11,913 nt of DNA from Chloroflexota bacterium (GCA_005880175.1 VBJR01000125.1:1-11913); one strand, 5' to 3'. Counted from the first letter of the stretch, positions 1 through 7,481 are shown. The notes: generated by a model not told the origin, from the sequence alone. Numbers and translations: made by a program.

Positions 1-1374
1 CGCGTGGCGCTCCTGGGCGCCATCGCGCGCCTCCTGGAGGGTGGCCACGAGGAGACCGCGCGGGTGGCCGGTTGGGCCATCTCGGCGGCCGCGGAGGGCG
101 GGTCGCGCGACTGGCAGCTGCTCAGCCTGGCCACCGCGCTGTCCGCCGGCGCCGACCTGCCCGCCGCGCCCCTGGCCACCGCGATGGACCGGCTGGGCGC
201 CCAGGTGGCCCGCCTGCGGGCGGCGGGGATGATCGGCGCCCTGCCGGCCGTCCTGGCCGCGCTGGCCTGGCTGGAGCTGTGGGCCGACCGGCACCGGCTC
301 GCGAGCGCCAACGCCGCCGAGGGCCTGTCGCTGGCCCGGACCCTCGGCCAGCGCTGGGCGGAGGCGGGCTGCGCGCGGACCCTGGCCGTGCTCGCCGCGA
401 TCAGGGGTCACGACCACGAGCGCGCGGCCCTCGACGACCTGCTGCACCACCCCCCCGGGGTGCAGAGCGCCGCCGCCCACGCCGGCGCGGCCACCTGGGC
501 GTCGGCGCTGGCCGACCTGGGCGCGGGCCGGTTCGGCGAGGCCCTGACCCCGCTGGACGAGCTGGGCCCGGGCCGCCGGCTGAGCCATCCCTGGTACGCG
601 CTGTGGTCGCGGCCGGACGCCGTCGAGGCCGGCGTCCGGAGCGGCCGGCCGGGCGTGGCGCGCGCGGCGCTGGATGTCCTGGAGGGCGCCGCCCGGGCGG
701 ACTGGCCGGCGCCCGCCGCCGCCCTGCTGGCGCGCAGCCGGGCGCTCGTGGCCGCGGGGCGCGAGGCGGAGCGGCACTACCAGGCCGCGCTCGCGCTGCA
801 CGCCGAGACGGAGCGGCCGTTCCAGCAGGCGCGGACGCGGCTCCTGTGGGCGGAGCACCTGCGCCGGGACCGGCGCCGGCTGGACGCCCGGGAGCAGCTC
901 CGCGCCGCGCTGGACGCGTTCGAGCGGCTGGAGGCCGGCCCCTGGGCGGAGCGGGCCCAGGCCGAGCTCCGCGCCACCGGCGAGACCGTCCGGAGGCGCG
1001 AGGCGGGGGTGGACCAGCTGACCCCGCAGGAGCGGCGGATCGCGGAGCTGGTCGCCGACGGCGGGAGCAACCGCGAGGTGGCGGAGCGGCTGTTCATCAG
1101 CCCGCGGACGGTCGGGTACCACCTGGCCCGCGCGTACCAGAAGCTGGGCGTCTCGTCCCGCACCCGGCTGGCCCACCTGCTCCGCGACGGCCGCCCCGAG
1201 GCCGCCCCGCAGCGCCAGGCCGGCCTGTCGGGCCACGCCAGGGCCGCGTTCCGCTCCCGCTCGGCGTCGGCCCCGACGCCCCACGTGGAGGTGGGCGAAG
1301 TGGTGCCCCTGCACGCGGGCGACGCCCTGGCGGACCTGGGCGACCTGTACTCGGCGGACCCGCGCGCCTCCTGA
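1..1374 (+). CDS. LuxR-family (LAL-type) transcriptional regulator, C-terminal part
   Basis: The reading frame is open from the first base, so the N-terminus lies outside the window. The 457 visible residues are an Ala/Leu/Arg-rich helical region resembling the TPR-like arm of large ATP-binding LuxR regulators. A clear LuxR/NarL helix-turn-helix follows at about bases 1018-1185 (LTPQERRIAELVADG, then NREVAERLFISPRTVGYHL and KLGVSSRTRLAHLL). The expected role is DNA-binding transcription control in the cytoplasm. The N-terminal P-loop ATPase typical of the LAL group is not visible, so subclass assignment is inference. After the HTH there is an unusual tail of about 60 residues, rich in Ala, Arg and Ser and then acidic, whereas most LuxR proteins end soon after the HTH. 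A perfect hairpin overlaps the stop codon, so the next gene probably has its own promoter. Confidence 0.85.
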   Translation, partial: RVALLGAIARLLEGGHEETARVAGWAISAAAEGGSRDWQLLSLATALSAGADLPAAPLATAMDRLGAQVARLRAAGMIGALPAVLAALAWLELWADRHRLASANAAEGLSLARTLGQRWAEAGCARTLAVLAAIRGHDHERAALDDLLHHPPGVQSAAAHAGAATWASALADLGAGRFGEALTPLDELGPGRRLSHPWYALWSRPDAVEAGVRSGRPGVARAALDVLEGAARADWPAPAAALLARSRALVAAGREAERHYQAALALHAETERPFQQARTRLLWAEHLRRDRRRLDAREQLRAALDAFERLEAGPWAERAQAELRATGETVRRREAGVDQLTPQERRIAELVADGGSNREVAERLFISPRTVGYHLARAYQKLGVSSRTRLAHLLRDGRPEAAPQRQAGLSGHARAAFRSRSASAPTPHVEVGEVVPLHAGDALADLGDLYSADPRAS

Positions 1375-1383
1375 GGCGCGCGG
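1360..1383 (+). terminator. Perfect hairpin over the luxR-type stop codon
   Basis: CCGCGCGCCTC (1360-1370) is followed by CT and its exact reverse complement GAGGCGCGCGG (1373-1383), giving an 11-bp stem that includes the TGA stop. There is no U-tract afterwards, which is common for actinobacterial terminators. It may terminate, or simply stabilise the mRNA 3' end. GC-only palindromes arise easily in such DNA, but 11 perfect pairs at a gene end is a good candidate. Confidence 0.5.
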
Positions 1384-1420
1384 AATCGCTCCCGGGACGA
1401 ATGCGCGCTTCCCGGGGGCC

Positions 1421-1446
1421 TAGGTACGGCAACCCCCGATTAGGTA
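1421..1446 (+). promoter_or_regulatory. Paired TAGGTA direct repeats upstream of the MerR gene
   Basis: TAGGTA occurs at 1421-1426 and again at 1441-1446, exactly 20 bp (two helical turns) apart. Each copy is followed closely by GCAA (TAGGTAcgGCAA and TAGGTAGCAA). The patch is AT-richer than its surroundings and lies 75-100 bp before the MerR-type start codon. It is a candidate regulator site or promoter element. The binding protein is unknown; the adjacent LuxR- or MerR-type regulators are the obvious guesses. Confidence 0.35.
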
Positions 1447-1520
1447 GCAATCCGGTTATCGCGCGGCCCGGGAGCGCCCAGACTGCTCCTCGCCCAACCA
1501 ACGTCACGAGGAGGCGCAGG

Positions 1521-2885
1521 ATGACGATGAGCGGCGTCACGTTCGCCATCGGCGAGGTGGCGGACATGCTCGGCCTCTCCCCGCACACGATCCGCGCCTG
1601 GGAGCGGCGCCACCTCCTCGCGAGCCCGATGCGCACCGCGGCCGGGCAGCGCCGCTACACCGCGGACGACGTCGAGCTCCTCCGGCAGATCAAGCACGGC
1701 CGCCACGCGCTCGGGTTCTCGATCCGGGTCGCCACGATGGCCGCGCAGGGCATGCTCGTCCCCGAGGCCCGCGACGTGGACCCGCCCGGCGCCCTCGTCA
1801 CCGAGGTCGAGCCGGACGGCCAGTCCGACCCCCTCCGCCGGATCGTGGACCTGGTCTCGGACGTCGTGGTCGTCGTGGACATCCAGGGCCGGATCCGCCA
1901 CGCCAACACCGCCTTCGTCCGCTTCTGCGACGTGCTGCCAGCCCACCTCCAGGGCCTCCACTTCCCCGACTTCGTGGACCCGTTCGACCGGGCCAAGGCG
2001 GTGCAGGCGTACCACATCCCGCTGCGGCCCCGCCGGGGCTGGGAGTTCGGCCTCCGCACCAGGCGGCGCCGCGCGCTGTTCACGTTCGACTGCTGGCCCC
2101 TCCCCTCCCTCGACGGGCCGGTCGAGGGCCGGGCCTGGCGCGACCTGGCACCGGCCGCCGACGCCGGCCGCCTGGTGGCCGCGGCCAGAGAGGTCGCGGG
2201 CAGCGCGCAGCGGCGCACCGTGACCGGCCACCGGCCGCCTCCGGACGCCCCCCTCACGCAGCCGCCCACGATCTGGGACGTGGACCTGTGCCCCGTCGTC
2301 GAGGTCGGCGGCGCGGTGACCCACCTGCTGCTGACCGTGCGCGACGCGACCGCCGAGGTGGCCGTGACGCGCCGGCTGGACGCGCTCGCCAGCTGCACCC
2401 CCGAGCTCCGCCAGGCGTCGGACGCCCGCCAGGTGCTGGCCACGGCCGCCCGCTACGCGTGCTCGCTGCTGCCGGACGCCGACGCGCTGGTCGCGGCCGC
2501 CGGCGGCGACCAGCCGGGCCTGCACGTCGTCGCCGCGGACGGCGTGTGGACGCGCTGCGAGCGGGACGCGGAGCGCGACCTGCGGCTGGCCCTGGTCCGG
2601 GACGTGGTCCGGACGGGGGCGTCGATCGAGATCGAGCGGGCGCCCACGGCGGCCGCGACCGAGACGGTCCGTGCCGTTCCCCTGCTGGCCGACCCCACCA
2701 CGCCGGGCCCGGGCCGGGTGCTGGGCGCGCTGGCCTTCTCCCGGGCCGCGGCCGGCCCGTTCTCCGCGGCCGACCGGCTCCTGGTGGACGAGTTCGCCGG
2801 CCGCGTCGGCATGGCCCTGGGACAGGCCGAGCTGCTGAGCGACCCGGCCGCCGACCGCGCCCGGCCCCCCGCGAGCGGCTCCTGA
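1521..2885 (+). CDS. MerR-family regulator fused to PAS and GAF sensor domains
   Basis: This 454-residue protein begins with a MerR-type winged HTH at residues 8-75 (FAIGEVADMLGLSPHTIRAW, RTAAGQRRYTADDVELL), close to the MlrA/CarH/LitR style of HTH. A PAS-like segment starts at about residue 105 (RRIVDLVSDVVVVVDIQGRI, ANTAFVRFCDVLP). More PAS-like strands lie near residues 250-280 (WDVDLCPVVEVGG, HLLLTVRDATAEV), and a GAF-like domain spans about 289-440. Typical MerR proteins are far shorter, with a dimer helix and an effector domain. Here sensing is probably through PAS/GAF ligand or light/redox input, though no heme- or flavin-binding residue can be assigned. The start is well supported by GAGGAGG at 1508-1514, six bases before ATG. 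It probably activates or represses its own region and perhaps the LysM lipoprotein gene 35 bp downstream. Confidence 0.85.
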   Translation: MTMSGVTFAIGEVADMLGLSPHTIRAWERRHLLASPMRTAAGQRRYTADDVELLRQIKHGRHALGFSIRVATMAAQGMLVPEARDVDPPGALVTEVEPDGQSDPLRRIVDLVSDVVVVVDIQGRIRHANTAFVRFCDVLPAHLQGLHFPDFVDPFDRAKAVQAYHIPLRPRRGWEFGLRTRRRRALFTFDCWPLPSLDGPVEGRAWRDLAPAADAGRLVAAAREVAGSAQRRTVTGHRPPPDAPLTQPPTIWDVDLCPVVEVGGAVTHLLLTVRDATAEVAVTRRLDALASCTPELRQASDARQVLATAARYACSLLPDADALVAAAGGDQPGLHVVAADGVWTRCERDAERDLRLALVRDVVRTGASIEIERAPTAAATETVRAVPLLADPTTPGPGRVLGALAFSRAAAGPFSAADRLLVDEFAGRVGMALGQAELLSDPAADRARPPASGS

Positions 2886-2920
2886 GCGGGCACGCTCGCC
2901 GCCACCCGCCGGCCACAGCC

Positions 2921-3892
2921 ATGTCGGAACAGATGCGCACCGCCAGCGAACGCCGTGGACTGTCGCTGCTCGCGCTCGCCTCGGCCCTCGCCGCCTGCTC
3001 CGGCGCGCCGGCGCGGCCGGCCGGCGCGACGTACCGGCCGCCCCCGCCGCTGGCGCTGGTCGCGATCGTGGACCCCTCGCCCGGCCAGGCGGCCGCGGAG
3101 CTGCGGCAGCTCGCCGCCGTGATCCAGTCCGCGGCCGCGCCGGCCCAGACGCTCGTCGTCAGCCTGCTGGCCACGGCGCCCCCGGCGCACACGCACGTCG
3201 TTCGGGGTGGCGAGAGCCTGAGCTCGATCGCCGGCGCCGAGGGCGTCTCGCTGGCCGCGCTGCAGGCCGCCAACCCGCAGCTCGGCCCGCTGGCGCAGCG
3301 CGACTGGAACCGGGTCTACCCGGGCGACCGCGTCACGGTCCCGGACGGCGCCCCCGACCGGCCGGCGATCGTCACGCGCGCGCCGGCCGGTCCGCCGCCG
3401 CCGGCGCTGGTCGCGGCCCCCGCCAGACCGGCCAACGCGACCACGTTCCAGGAGGCGCAGTACCGGCACGCGCTGGCCGCCGCCGCGGAGACCAACCGCC
3501 AGCGGATCTCGGCGTGGCAGTCCGCGGCCGCCCTGGCGGTCGCGCCCTGGCAGGCGCAGGTGCTCCGGCAGCTGGACGAGCTGGGCCGGGGCGGCGCGGC
3601 GGCCCCGGCCGACCCGGCCGATGGGCGCCAGGTGACCGCGGCCGTCGAGGCGGCGGCGAACACGCTCGCCGGCCTGCCCGGCCGGCGCGTGCTGCTGCTG
3701 CTAGCGGGCGGCCCGGCGGCGACCGCCGCCGCGCCGGCGGCCGGCACGTCGCTGGCGCACGTCCATCTCGTCGTCGCCAACGCCCCGGCCGGAACGCCCC
3801 TCACGGCCGCCGCGACGGCGGCCGGGGCGACGGTGACCGTGCTCGACCCCGCGCTGACGGAGCTCCAGCTGCCGGCGGTCGTGGGCGGCTGA
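2921..3892 (+). CDS. LysM-containing lipoprotein, possible VWA-like fold
   Basis: This 323-residue protein has a lipoprotein signal peptide: Arg11-Arg12, a hydrophobic run, and lipobox LAAC with Cys26. It is probably anchored on the outer face of the membrane. A LysM domain at about residues 90-141 (HVVRGGESLSSIAGAEGVSL through YPGDRVTVP) suggests peptidoglycan binding. The flanks look like alternating strands and helices of one Rossmann/VWA-like domain: LALVAIVDPSPGQ and TLVVSLLAT before LysM, and RRVLLLLAGG, VHLVVANAP and ATVTVLD after it. LysM may therefore be an insertion in that fold. The MIDAS motif DxSxS is not intact (DPSPG), so metal binding is doubtful. No clear Shine-Dalgarno precedes ATG 2921; ATG 2933 in the same frame is an alternative. 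It follows the MerR gene by 35 bp and precedes the next gene by 19 bp, so an operon is likely. Confidence 0.8.
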   Translation: MSEQMRTASERRGLSLLALASALAACSGAPARPAGATYRPPPPLALVAIVDPSPGQAAAELRQLAAVIQSAAAPAQTLVVSLLATAPPAHTHVVRGGESLSSIAGAEGVSLAALQAANPQLGPLAQRDWNRVYPGDRVTVPDGAPDRPAIVTRAPAGPPPPALVAAPARPANATTFQEAQYRHALAAAAETNRQRISAWQSAAALAVAPWQAQVLRQLDELGRGGAAAPADPADGRQVTAAVEAAANTLAGLPGRRVLLLLAGGPAATAAAPAAGTSLAHVHLVVANAPAGTPLTAAATAAGATVTVLDPALTELQLPAVVGG

Positions 3893-3911
3893 CCACGGAG
3901 GTGAAGAAACC

Positions 3912-4704
3912 ATGGACAGGGCTCCCGGAACCCGCCGCGACTCGGAACGGCCGCCGGCGGCGGCCTTCGATCCGGCGTTCGGGACCGCGGCCGGCGCCGA
4001 CGCGTACCGCAGGTTCCTCCAGGAGGCGGGCGTCGAGAACGACTTCCACTCGGTGAAGGCGCTCACCCAGCGCGTCCCCTGGGCCGCCGGGGAGAGCCGG
4101 CGCCTGCGCGAGCAGGCGGCGGCCGCCGAGGTCGAGGCCGGCCGGCTGTCGCGCGCCCACGACGACGAGCAGCGGCGCCGGTTCTCGTTCGGCACGGGGA
4201 CCGCGGACGACCGTGGGCATCACGGCGGTCCTCGTGGCCGCCCTGGCCGCCTCCATGTGGGTGATCGCCCACCAGCACGACGGCGGGCGGCGGTGGGCGG
4301 TCGTCGGCGCCCTCGTGGCCGGCCTGGTCGCGCTCGGCGCGCTGCGCTGGTGGTACCTGGTCGTGACCGCTGGCGACCAGACGGCGGCCCTGCTGGAGGC
4401 CGCCGGCCTGACGGTGTTCACGGGGCTGCTCGTGTGGTTCGGCGTCATCGTGCTGGGCCTGACCAGGGCCCGGCACGTGTCGGCCGCCGAGAGGCGGGCC
4501 CGGTCGCTCCGGCGGCGGGCCCAGCGCGCCGCCGCGGTCGAGGCGGAGGCGAACCGGCGCGCCGCCATCGCGATGCGCGAGTTCATGGGCCGGGCCCAGG
4601 TCTTCTCCAGCCTGCACATCGACGACGGGGACTCCCGCGCCCGGTTCCTCGACCAGGTGCGGCGCGAGGTGGAGGCGGACCCGGCGGCTACACGCTCACG
4701 CTGA
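3912..4704 (+). pseudogene. Three-helix membrane protein, frame-shifted at about 4215
   Basis: An excellent Shine-Dalgarno (GGAGGTGA, 3897-3904) precedes ATG 3912. The first 101 residues are hydrophilic and end in a charged helix (AGRLSRAHDDEQRRR). The continuing protein lies in the +1 frame: GITAVLVAALAASMWVIA, then WAVVGALVAGLVALGAL, then a third helix TVFTGLLVWFGVIVLGL, then an Arg/Ala-rich cytoplasmic tail to TGA 4702-4704. Dropping one G from the GGG at 4215-4217 (CGT GGG C to CGT GGC ATC) joins both halves into a 263-residue protein with no other change. Alternatively a separate short protein starts at GTG 4213, but it lacks a ribosome site. No family was recognised. The last 17 bases overlap tail-to-tail with the opposite-strand gene. 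Whether the shift is real or a sequencing error is open. Confidence 0.65.
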
Positions 4705-5101
4705 CGTCGATCGCGTCGTGCCGGGAATCGGGCATCGACCACAGGTGCACGACCCGGACGCCGACGCCGTACGCCTCCCCGCTCTCGCCCTGGCCGAGGT
4801 CGAGGACCACGGCCCGGGCGCCGTCCTGCACCCGGACGTGGCCGACCAGGCGGTCGCCCTGGCGGTCCAGGCCGCTCATCGACAGGACCGCGGTGGTCCC
4901 GTCGGAGCGCCGGACCGGCTGCTGCGGCGGGGGCAGGTTGGGCCGCGCCGGGCTGCCCAGGCGGACGACGCCGGACTCGGGCGGCGGCGGCTGCCGCTCG
5001 TCGGTCCCGCCCCGGGCGGCCAGCACGACGACGACGGCCGCCGCCACGACCAGGATCGCGGCGGCGACGGCGTACCACATGGGGCGGCTCCGGACGCTCA
5101 A
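4688..5101 (-). CDS. Small single-pass membrane protein with extracytoplasmic domain
   Basis: The product has 137 residues with an Arg-containing N-terminus, one strong hydrophobic helix at about residues 9-28 (WYAVAAAILVVAAAVVVVLA), a Pro-rich linker (QPPPPES, NLPPPQQP), and a compact C-terminal part of likely beta strands (GHVRVQDGARAVVLDLGQG). The topology is probably N-in, with the C-terminal domain outside. The TTG start at 5101 overlaps the previous gene's stop as TTGA, suggesting translational coupling, and keeps the positive charges before the helix. ATG 5080 with GGAG seven bases upstream is a good alternative start. It is the last gene of the protease run. A membrane partner or protective role is possible by context only; no family was recognised. 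Confidence 0.75.
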   Translation of the reverse strand: MSVRSRPMWYAVAAAILVVAAAVVVVLAARGGTDERQPPPPESGVVRLGSPARPNLPPPQQPVRRSDGTTAVLSMSGLDRQGDRLVGHVRVQDGARAVVLDLGQGESGEAYGVGVRVVHLWSMPDSRHDAIDVSVSV

Positions 5102-5367
5102 CCGAGCTCGTCGGGCCAGGTCACGGTCACGTCCACGCGCTGGTCCGGCAGCGGCTGGATGCGCGTCACGTGGAACTGGCGCCCGGCGACGATGAACTCG
5201 GTCCCGGGCCGCACCCAGTGCGGCTCGGCGACGCCCTTCTCCGGGTTGAAGACGCCCACGACTGCCTCCGGGTCGTCCGTGTCCTGCTTGATCTGCAGCG
5301 CGCCGACGTTCACGCCGGCGACGTACACCTGGCGAGGCGGGGCTAGGCTGACGTCGCGAGTCGGCAT
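5098..5367 (-). CDS. 89-residue soluble protein of unknown function
   Basis: A strong ribosome site (AGGAGG at 5378-5373 on the minus strand, five bases from ATG) supports this start. The stop of the protease gene lies only 10 bases upstream, and its own stop overlaps the next start. The protein is small, mildly acidic and apparently beta-rich (QVYVAGVNVGALQIKQD, GTEFIVAGRQFHVTRIQPL, RVDVTVTWPDELG), with no signal peptide, membrane helix or cysteine. It resembles short actinobacterial DUF proteins (perhaps the DUF6406 type, from memory, unverified). Position directly after a putative secreted protease makes a chaperone, immunity protein or inhibitor possible, but nothing in the sequence proves it. 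Confidence 0.75.
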   Translation of the reverse strand: MPTRDVSLAPPRQVYVAGVNVGALQIKQDTDDPEAVVGVFNPEKGVAEPHWVRPGTEFIVAGRQFHVTRIQPLPDQRVDVTVTWPDELG

Positions 5368-5377
5368 CGCTCCCTCC

Positions 5378-6740
5378 TCACTTGCCGACCTGGGACAGCG
5401 ACACGGTGCCGAAGTACTGGTGCCACTGGTCCTCGGTCAGGGTCACGGTCTCGGGCGCCCCGTTCCCCTTCGGGTCGGGCGGGCCGGCGCCGCTCTGGCC
5501 CCACGGGTTGAGCAGCGTGATCGTCGGCGGGTGCGCGTTCGTGTCGACGCTCTGCACCATGTACTCGTGGCTGGGCACGACCCAGCCGCCGTCCAGGCGG
5601 TGCGGCTCGCTCGACCACGGCCAGTCCTTGCCGTCCTGGCTCCCGGTCGTGATCGCGTAGCCGGAGCCCAGCTTGCTGCTGATGTCGTTGAGCGACGGCC
5701 CGTGCTCCCACGGCAGCGACGGGTTCAGGTCCTCGCGGGTCGCCGGCTGGCCGGTGATCGCGCTCATCGCGGTGTCGCCGAAGCCGCCCTCGATCGGCCC
5801 GTAGCCGCCCTGGAGCTGGGCGTACGCCTTCTCGTAGATCTGGACCCACTTGGCGTCGTCGCCGGTGCCGGGGTGGGCGTAGTCGCCGTACTGGTTGCCG
5901 CCGGGCACGCTGTCGGTCACGGTGACCTGGACCGGCTTCCCGTCCTGGTAGAAGGTCACCGTGTAGGTGCCGTTGTCGTTCTGGTGGATGTTCTGCTGGA
6001 TCAGCTGCGGGTTCTTCATGGCGACGGCGCCCAGGCCGCTCAGGAACCAGCAGTCGCCCTCGTTGCCCTGGTTGACGTCGCTGACCACGGGCTTGCCATC
6101 GGGGCCGAACAGCGGCTTGTCAGTGGTGGAGGTCCAGCCGTTCGGCGTCTCCTCGCTGTTGTGGCCGTTGGGCTGCAGGCCCGGCATGTTGGCCTCCAGC
6201 CTGGCCAGCGTGGCGGGGTCGGCCGAGCCGAACAGGAGGTTCGCGAGCTGGATGCGGTCGCCCGTGTTCAGGCCCTCGCTCTGCCAGAACCCGCCGCCGC
6301 CGCGGGTGATCTGCTTGTTCCAGTTCTGCAGCTCGGCCGGGCTGAGCTGGCTGAGGAACGCGGCGCGCTCCTCGGGCGTCAGCTGCGCCAGCTGCTTGTC
6401 GATTCTGGTCGAGGACGGGCGGGTTGTCCGCCCTGGCGAGGACGCCGCCGCTCATCGTGCCGGACGTGCCGGCGTGGACGATGTCCTGGACCACCTGTTC
6501 GCTGTGCTGCTGAAGCTGCTGCAATGACTGGAGCGCGCCGGTCAGGCTGGTCTGGATCTTCGGCGCCAGCGACTGCCGGAACGTCGTCGCGGTGGGACCG
6601 TCCCACACGCCGGGGTTGCCCAGCGCCCGAAGCGCCTGCAGGGCCTCCTGCGTCCGCTGCAGCAGGTCGCCCTGGAGCAGACTGCGCATCTGGGTGGCGG
6701 CCTGCTTGGCGGCGTCAGTCGCGAGGACGCGGGTGCTCAT
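5378..6740 (-). pseudogene. WXG-domain/calpain-family (C2) cysteine protease fusion, read in two frames
   Basis: The N-terminal part (ATG 6740, GGAG just upstream) is a helical WXG100-like domain of about 95 residues with Trp46-Asp47-Gly48 (GVWDGPTATTF) between Gln/Leu-rich helices, the usual mark of type VII (ESX) secretion substrates. The C-terminal part is a calpain-type peptidase: GNEGDCWFLSGL holds the catalytic Cys (about residue 230), WVQIYEKAYAQLQGGYGPI matches the family core, SHEYMVQSVD holds the His (about 391) and LLNPWGQ the Asn (about 411). The two lie in different frames. Removing one A of the AA pair at 6404-6403 gives VLDQ followed by IDKQLAQLTPEERAAFL and a 453-residue protein with all motifs intact. 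The linker (RAAFLSQLSPAELQNWN) looks like real protein. The expected role is a secreted protease or toxin. Family assignment is strong; secretion route and frame repair are inference. Confidence 0.8.
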
Positions 6741-7019
6741 CGCTCTCCGATGCCAATTCGTTGCTCACCGCCGGTAAGGATGGGGTGCGGCACCTGCCAT
6801 TGCAAGGCCACCTGACGGACAATCGCATTGGGGCCGGGCGGCGGAGCGCACACTCCCGGTGTCGGCGCATGGCCTGGTGAGCGGGTTCAACGAAGGGGGC
6901 CTCCGGTGGGCTAACATCGCGCCGCGTCTGGGTTGCAAGTGGTTCACCACCGGGTCGTGCCGTACAGCCGCCACGTCTCGACCGGGCTGAGGGGTGCCAG
7001 ACGTACGGCAACGCCCTGT
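6741..7019 (-). promoter_or_regulatory. Upstream region of the protease operon with a possible sigma-70 promoter
   Basis: This 279-bp gap holds no convincing gene. On the minus strand TTGCAA (6805-6800) is followed after 17 bases by CATCCT (6782-6777), about 36 bases before the ATG at 6740, a fair -35/-10 pair for this GC content. A second TTGCAA lies further upstream. Near the far end, nested inverted repeats (GCCGTAC 6959-6965 with GTACGGC 7003-7009; ACGTCT 6973-6978 with AGACGT 6999-7004) could form a structure just after the TerB-like gene's stop and may act as a terminator. Confidence 0.3.
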
Positions 7020-7481
7020 TCAGAGGCCGAGCGCCTGCTTGACCGCCTCGATCGCCAACCGCTCCTCCGGGGTCCGGCGCACGCGGCCGACGCCCAGCAT
7101 GTCGCCCTTCAGGTTCGCGTCGGCGACCGCCTCGGCCAGCTTGACCACGAACTCCTGGAAGTCGGCCAGCTCGGTCGGGGCCTTGCGAGCCACGATGCCC
7201 ACCGCCGACCGGATCGTCTCGAGGGCCCCGTCCCGATAGGCCGCGTACGCCACCGGCGCCTTCGGCTCCACGTTCAGCGCCGGTATGTCGGCCAGCTCGT
7301 GCACCAGCTGGCTCCGGTGCGCGAACCGGGCGCTGCGGAGGTCCATCGTCAGCGCGTGGATCTCCTCCCGATCGATGGAGCCGTCGGCCAGCGACACCAC
7401 CATCGCGCCCGCCATCATCGCCCGCTGCATCACTGCCCACTCGTCGGACGCGAAGTCCCGCTTGCCCGCCACGGCGTCCAT
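7020..7481 (-). CDS. TerB-like helical protein
   Basis: This 153-residue, all-helical, soluble protein starts at ATG 7481. The segment AMMAGAMVVSLADGSIDREE followed by a helix is the acidic pattern seen in TerB/TerB-like tellurite-resistance and stress proteins, where Asp and Glu residues can bind metal. The C-terminal part (AVGIVARKAPTELADFQEF, RRTPEERLAIEAVKQALGL) fits the same fold. No clear Shine-Dalgarno is visible. It stands alone, separated from the lectin-like sequence by a strong hairpin and from the protease operon by 279 bp. Family placement is by pattern only; tellurite resistance should not be inferred. Confidence 0.7.
   Translation of the reverse strand: MDAVAGKRDFASDEWAVMQRAMMAGAMVVSLADGSIDREEIHALTMDLRSARFAHRSQLVHELADIPALNVEPKAPVAYAAYRDGALETIRSAVGIVARKAPTELADFQEFVVKLAEAVADANLKGDMLGVGRVRRTPEERLAIEAVKQALGL

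Noticed and set aside
1440..2525. Long open frame on the minus strand opposite the MerR gene
   Set aside because: Its translation is Arg/Gly/Val/His-rich low-information sequence. The plus strand there has clear MerR, PAS and GAF motifs with a strong ribosome site.
4718..6880. 720-residue open frame on the plus strand
   Set aside because: It covers the opposite strand of the calpain gene and its partners. Composition is typical of an antisense frame in GC-rich DNA, and no domain is recognisable.
7003..7012. The 10-mer GTACGGCAAC shared with 1424-1433 as a common regulator site
   Set aside because: Only two copies, in different contexts (one just after a gene end), and without the TAGGTA partner at 7003. 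Chance is a sufficient explanation.
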